A DNA stretch of 64,000 nucleotides, taken from positions 434,001-498,000 of the forward strand of contig NZ_JAGIOH010000001.1 of NCBI RefSeq assembly GCF_017876625.1, written 5' to 3'. This DNA is from Streptomyces syringium (GTDB taxonomy: Bacteria > Actinomycetota > Actinomycetes > Streptomycetales > Streptomycetaceae). Positions 60,601 to 64,000 of the stretch are shown in pieces; within the stretch, counting starts at the first letter, position 1, and every line of letters begins with the position of its first letter. The notes beneath the pieces were generated by a model. It did not search any database, was not told where the DNA came from, and saw nothing but the letters and a program-made list of their open reading frames with translations. Made by a program: the position numbers and the translations under genes.

Positions 60601-61872
60601 ATGCCGCACCAGTCGGCAGTCACCGTCCTGGCCACCGTGCCCCCGGCCCGGGTCGATGACGTGCGGGAGGTGCTCAATGAAGCCGGCCGGAGGGGTGCCG
60701 GTGAGGTCTTCCGGTTCGCCGAGGTGGCGGGGGTCCACTTCGCACGGCTGCTCCTGGTTCCCGGAGGGCCGGACGGCACCGGGGAGATGCAGCCGCCCTG
60801 CGTCGTCTACATGAGCGAGGTGGATGTTCCGGTGGCCGTCCACCTCGCCGACCTCGTCCGTAGCGCGGGTGACGAGCTGGACAAGGTCTTCGCGTACTGC
60901 GACGGGTATCCGGCGGACGGGGCTTCGGAGGGCGAGCGGGTCGCCTGGCTGCGGTCGCATCACGTGCCGTGCGCGGCCTTCTACGTCCATACCGTCGGCC
61001 GGGGGCGGCAGCAGATACTGAACGAGGCCCGGCTGCGCGAGGCGATCGAGGAGTTCCTCGACCGGCACCGTGCCGAGCTGTCGGGCGAGAGTCCCGCCCG
61101 GGTACGCGCCGCCGTCCAGGAGTACGTCACCGGTCGCCAGGACCTGGCCTGGGCGCGTTCGCGGCCGGCGCTGCCCGCTCTGCGATGGCGGATCCGCCGG
61201 GCGGCCCATCTCGTCGGTGTACCGCTGGCCGGCCTGGCGTTGCTGCCGCTCCTGGTGATCGCCCTGCCGGTGTGGGCCGTGCTGGTGCGACGGCACGAGC
61301 GCCGTGACGTGCCCAGCCGGGCGCGTCCGGGCCGCGATCATGTGCGTGAGCTCGCTTCCCGTGAGGACTTCGGCGCGCAGAATCCCTTCACCGCCGTCGG
61401 CGCGGTCAAGCCCGGCCGGTTCAGACGGATCACCCTGACCGCGATCCTGTTCGTCGTCGACTACGGCGTCCGCCACTTCTTCCACCGGGGGAACCTCGCC
61501 GGGGTCAAGACCATTCACTTCGCCCGCTGGCTGTTCATCGACGGCAAACGACGGGTGATCTTCGCGAGCAACTACGACGGCAGCCTGGAAAGCTACATGG
61601 ACGACTTCATCGACAAGGTCGCCTGGGGCCTCAACGCCGTCTTCAGCAACGGGCTGGGCTATCCCCGCACCCGGTGGCTCGTGCGCGGCGGCGCCAAGGA
61701 CGAGCTGGCCTTCAAGCACTACCTCCGCTCCCATCAGCTGCCGAACCAGGTCTGGTACTCCGCGTACGACACTCTGACCACCGACAACGTCCGCACCAAT
61801 GCCCGGGTCCGCGCGGGTCTGTTCGGCACGCTCAGCCCGGCCGGTACCGAGGCCTGGCTCGCCCTGCTCTGA
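60601..61872 (+). CDS. Membrane protein associated with the DyP/catalase-like operon
   Basis: A 423-residue protein of unrecognised family. There is one strong membrane-spanning segment (about 205-230, VGVPLAGLALLPLLVIALPVWAVLV) flanked by two soluble domains. The C-terminal domain contains KTIHFARWLFIDGKRRVIFASNYDGSLESYMDDFIDK and HQLPNQVWYSAYDTLTTDNVRTNARVRAGL, a pattern I associate with uncharacterised proteins encoded near DyP peroxidases. ATG 60601 was chosen (GGGAGG 8 bases upstream); GTG 60592 is an alternative. It lies 63 bases after the first gene and 13 bases before the DyP gene. It may anchor the heme enzymes at the membrane (inference). Confidence 0.72.
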   Translation: MPHQSAVTVLATVPPARVDDVREVLNEAGRRGAGEVFRFAEVAGVHFARLLLVPGGPDGTGEMQPPCVVYMSEVDVPVAVHLADLVRSAGDELDKVFAYCDGYPADGASEGERVAWLRSHHVPCAAFYVHTVGRGRQQILNEARLREAIEEFLDRHRAELSGESPARVRAAVQEYVTGRQDLAWARSRPALPALRWRIRRAAHLVGVPLAGLALLPLLVIALPVWAVLVRRHERRDVPSRARPGRDHVRELASREDFGAQNPFTAVGAVKPGRFRRITLTAILFVVDYGVRHFFHRGNLAGVKTIHFARWLFIDGKRRVIFASNYDGSLESYMDDFIDKVAWGLNAVFSNGLGYPRTRWLVRGGAKDELAFKHYLRSHQLPNQVWYSAYDTLTTDNVRTNARVRAGLFGTLSPAGTEAWLALL

Positions 61873-61885
61873 GGAAGGGGACGTG

Positions 61886-63304
61886 ATGGCGGCGACTTTG
61901 GACCTCGACGACATGCAGGGACTCATCGTCCGCGGTTACGGCGGTCTGCGGTGGGCGAGCTTCCTGATGCTCTCGATCACCGATCCCGCGGGCGCGCGCA
62001 CCGCTCTCGGTCAGCTGACACCACGGGTGACGAGCGGCCGCGCCGAGCCCCCGGAGGTGGCCGTGAACCTCGCCTTCACCTCGGACGGAATACGGCTTCT
62101 GGGGTTGGAAGCCCCCCGCCACGAGGGGTTTCCCGAGGAATTCCTCTCGGGGATGACCGACCCCAACCGCAGCCGTCTCCTCGGTGACACCGGGGAGAAC
62201 GCGCCCCGGTACTGGCGATGGGGCGGCCCGGCCACCCCTCCCGTGCACGCCGTCGCCCTGCTGTACGCGCGGGACGAGGCGGGGCTGGGACGGCTCGAAG
62301 CGGAGGTGCGCCACGTCGCCCTCGCCGCGGGCGCACTCGCCGAGATCGTCCGGCTGGGAACGGCCGAACTGACCGAACGCGAACCCTTCGGCTTCCGGGA
62401 CGGCATCTCACAACCGCTCGTCGAGGGACTGCCCAGGGCCACAGCCGCCCGCGCCAAAGGCACAGCCGGCGACGAGGTGGTCAAGGCCGGGGAGTTCGTC
62501 CTCGGCTACCCCAACGAGTACGGCCTGCTGACGGACCGGCCGCTGCTGCCGTCCCCGCACGACTCCGCGGGCCTGCTGCCCCGCGTACCCGACGGCACCG
62601 ACGCGGACCTCGGACACAACGGCAGCTACCTGGTCTTCCGGCAACTCCGTCAAGACGTCGACGCGTTCCGGTCCTACCTCGACGAGGCGACGAGGCACCC
62701 CGACGGAACCGGCGATCCCGCCGCGCGCGACGCGCTCGCCGCGCGGATGGTGGGACGCTGGCCCGGCGGCGCACCCCTGGTCCACGCACCGCTGCGGGAC
62801 GACCCGGACCGCGCCACGGACAACGACTTCGGCTATTTCGCCACCGATCGGGACGGCTTGCGCTGCCCCCTCGGCGCGCACGTCCGCCGCGCCAATCCGC
62901 GGGACTCGCTGGACCCCCGGCCGGGCTCCGCCGACTCGGTCGCGATCGGCAGACGACACCGGATCCTGCGCCGGGGCCGGGCCTACGCGGATGGTGGTCC
63001 AGGGGGCGAGCAGGGGCTGCATTTCCTCTGCCTCAACGCGAACATCTCGCGCCAGTTCGAGTTCATCCAGCACACCTGGCTGAACAATCCGAACTTCAAC
63101 GGGCTCTACGACTCCCCCGACCCGCTCGTCGCACCCCGCTCGAACCGTCGCTCCACCTTCACCGAACAGGCCAGGCCCCTGCGCACCCGCCGCCTCGACC
63201 TGCCCCAGTTCGTCTCCGTACGCGGTGGCGCCTACTTCTTCCTGCCCGGGCTGCGGGCGCTGCGCTATCTCTGTAAGGCCACAGAGGAGGGCGGGCAGCG
63301 GTGA
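61886..63304 (+). CDS. DyP-type heme peroxidase
   Basis: A 472-residue dye-decolorising peroxidase. The family motif GFRDGISQP places the distal catalytic Asp at residue 172, and His332 in LGAHVRRANPRD is the proximal heme ligand; the following Arg residues belong to the distal and proximal pocket. TWLNNPNFNGLYDSPDP and GAYFFLPGLRALR at the C-terminus are also typical of the larger (type V/C-like) enzymes. No Tat signal is present, so it is cytoplasmic or membrane-associated through its neighbour. It oxidises phenols, dyes or lipids with H2O2. Its stop overlaps the start of the next gene (GTGA). Confidence 0.93.
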   Translation: MAATLDLDDMQGLIVRGYGGLRWASFLMLSITDPAGARTALGQLTPRVTSGRAEPPEVAVNLAFTSDGIRLLGLEAPRHEGFPEEFLSGMTDPNRSRLLGDTGENAPRYWRWGGPATPPVHAVALLYARDEAGLGRLEAEVRHVALAAGALAEIVRLGTAELTEREPFGFRDGISQPLVEGLPRATAARAKGTAGDEVVKAGEFVLGYPNEYGLLTDRPLLPSPHDSAGLLPRVPDGTDADLGHNGSYLVFRQLRQDVDAFRSYLDEATRHPDGTGDPAARDALAARMVGRWPGGAPLVHAPLRDDPDRATDNDFGYFATDRDGLRCPLGAHVRRANPRDSLDPRPGSADSVAIGRRHRILRRGRAYADGGPGGEQGLHFLCLNANISRQFEFIQHTWLNNPNFNGLYDSPDPLVAPRSNRRSTFTEQARPLRTRRLDLPQFVSVRGGAYFFLPGLRALRYLCKATEEGGQR

Positions 63305-64000
63305 CCGGGGCGCAGCGGGTCAACGACGCGATTCTGTGGTGCGTCCGGCTCGAACGGCGCGTCGATCCCTACATCCGGCCGCTGCTGGACCGGCTGCTGC
63401 GCCGGCCGGTCCAGGCTCTGGTGCAGTGGCTCATCAACGTCCGCCGCCGCGATGAGCACCTTCGTCTCGCCGAGGAGACGGTCCGGCCCGAGGAAGCCGG
63501 GATCGCCGAGGACATCGCACGCCGGATGGGCCGCTTCCTCGCACGCGAGTACGCGCCCGGCCGCGCGCAGCGGGCGGGGAACACCAAGACCTACGGGGTC
63601 GTGCGCGGAGAGTTCACCGTGCCCGCCGGCTTGCCCGAGCGGCTGCGTCACGGTGTCTTCAGCCGCCCGGCGACCTTCCGGGCGTGGGTCCGCTTCGCCG
63701 GGCCGGGTCCCCTGTCGCCGCCCGACATCAAGGACAACGGCGTCCTCAGCATCGGCGTGAAACTGCTCGGCGTTCAAGGAGCGAAGCTGCTCGACGACGA
63801 GCGGACCAGCCAGGACTTCACGGGCATCAGCGCGCCGACCTTCACCACCCCGGACGTCGTCGAGAATCTCGAGCTGCAGCGGCACGTCTTCGACGGCACC
63901 CCGCTCCTGTATTTCCTGGGCCCGCGCCACCCGCATCTGTGCGACATGGTGATGCAGGGGTTGTACGCCAGAACACACTCCAGCCCTCTGGAGGCCCGGT
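63301..64000 (+). CDS. Catalase-fold heme protein (3' truncated by window edge)
   Basis: The first ~233 residues of a protein with the catalase/allene-oxide-synthase beta barrel. TKTYGVVRGEFTVPAGLPERLRHGVFSRPATFRAWVRFAGPGPLSPPDIKDNGVLSIGVKLLGVQG and SQDFTGISAPTF follow the catalase pattern, but the usual distal-His segment (RVVHAKGAGAHG-type) is replaced by RAQRAGNTKTYG, so classical H2O2 dismutation is doubtful. Relatives of this type process fatty-acid hydroperoxides or act beside lipoxygenases. The GTG start overlaps the DyP stop by 4 bases. The C-terminal half, including the expected proximal Tyr ligand, is beyond the window. Confidence 0.82.
   Translation, partial: MTGAQRVNDAILWCVRLERRVDPYIRPLLDRLLRRPVQALVQWLINVRRRDEHLRLAEETVRPEEAGIAEDIARRMGRFLAREYAPGRAQRAGNTKTYGVVRGEFTVPAGLPERLRHGVFSRPATFRAWVRFAGPGPLSPPDIKDNGVLSIGVKLLGVQGAKLLDDERTSQDFTGISAPTFTTPDVVENLELQRHVFDGTPLLYFLGPRHPHLCDMVMQGLYARTHSSPLEAR

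Noticed and set aside
1..64000. tRNA genes, CRISPR arrays, insertion sequences, integrase or attachment sites
   Set aside because: No T-loop/anticodon-stem pattern, no regularly spaced repeats and no transposase or integrase motifs were found by eye. The only large repeat is the SLT inverted pair.

Overview
The window looks like part of a Streptomyces (or very close actinomycete) chromosome. It is uniformly GC-rich, and many genes start with GTG or TTG behind strong AGGAG-type ribosome binding sites. The gene content is typical of that group: two large AfsR/SARP-type regulators with NB-ARC and TPR domains, a mycothiol-dependent-type DinB enzyme, a Tat-exported phospholipase C, a streptogrisin-like protease, a 25-residue bL37-like ribosomal protein, and a TTA (bldA-type) leucine codon in a lipoprotein gene. 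No tRNA, rRNA, CRISPR array, transposase or phage gene was seen.

Layout. 0-9.5 kb: the 3' part of an nSTAND/WD40 signalling protein, a TTA-containing lipoprotein, a cation diffusion facilitator, a broken thermolysin-type protease, an amidinotransferase divergent from a YbdK-type carboxylate-amine ligase, and SLT-domain cell-wall hydrolase copy A. 9.5-23.7 kb: an AfsR-like regulator divergent from a medium-chain reductase, an RpiR-type regulator followed by an AT-rich double-palindrome island with no gene behind it, an MFS exporter plus FAD monooxygenase divergent from a uricase-fold protein that lacks the catalytic lysine, a small secreted protein, phospholipase C and a streptogrisin-type protease. 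23.8-31.9 kb: an MHS transporter plus AnmK kinase, a membrane-anchored unknown, a GNAT protein with two operator-like palindromes, a YkvA protein, a LysR regulator divergent from a DinB-type enzyme, an Old Yellow Enzyme and small ORFs.

32.4-47.7 kb is the most interesting part: an isonitrile (isocyanide) biosynthetic gene cluster. An AfsR/SARP-type regulator precedes an operon encoding isonitrile synthase (PvcA/IsnA family), an Fe(II)/2-oxoglutarate oxygenase (PvcB/IsnB), an HpaB/PvcC-type flavin hydroxylase, a glutamine-dependent asparagine synthetase, a quinone-oxidoreductase-like enzyme and a LigB-type extradiol ring-cleaving dioxygenase. A 19-bp perfect terminator hairpin separates it from a second, translationally coupled operon: a fold-III PLP decarboxylase-like enzyme, a cysteine synthase-rhodanese fusion, a SufS-like cysteine desulfurase and a methyltransferase. 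The pathway implied (inference) is tyrosine to a styryl isonitrile, catechol formation, possible ring cleavage or amidation, and attachment of sulfur from cysteine, perhaps giving an isothiocyanate or a sulfur heterocycle. A flavin/PNPOx-like protein and an ABC exporter follow on the opposite strand.

50.8-64 kb: a MarR regulator and a divergent membrane transporter sharing paired palindromes, a deletion scar that removed the start of both a MerR regulator and an imine-reductase-like gene, a methyltransferase, the bL37-like gene, SLT hydrolase copy B, an alginate-lyase-like secreted protein, a tyrosinase with an 11-histidine insertion and a coupled partner, a stand-alone ketosynthase, and a coupled operon with a DyP peroxidase and a catalase-fold heme protein that runs off the right edge.

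The two SLT genes form a nearly identical 1.09-kb inverted repeat about 44.7 kb apart. It brackets the whole isonitrile cluster and could support inversion of it.
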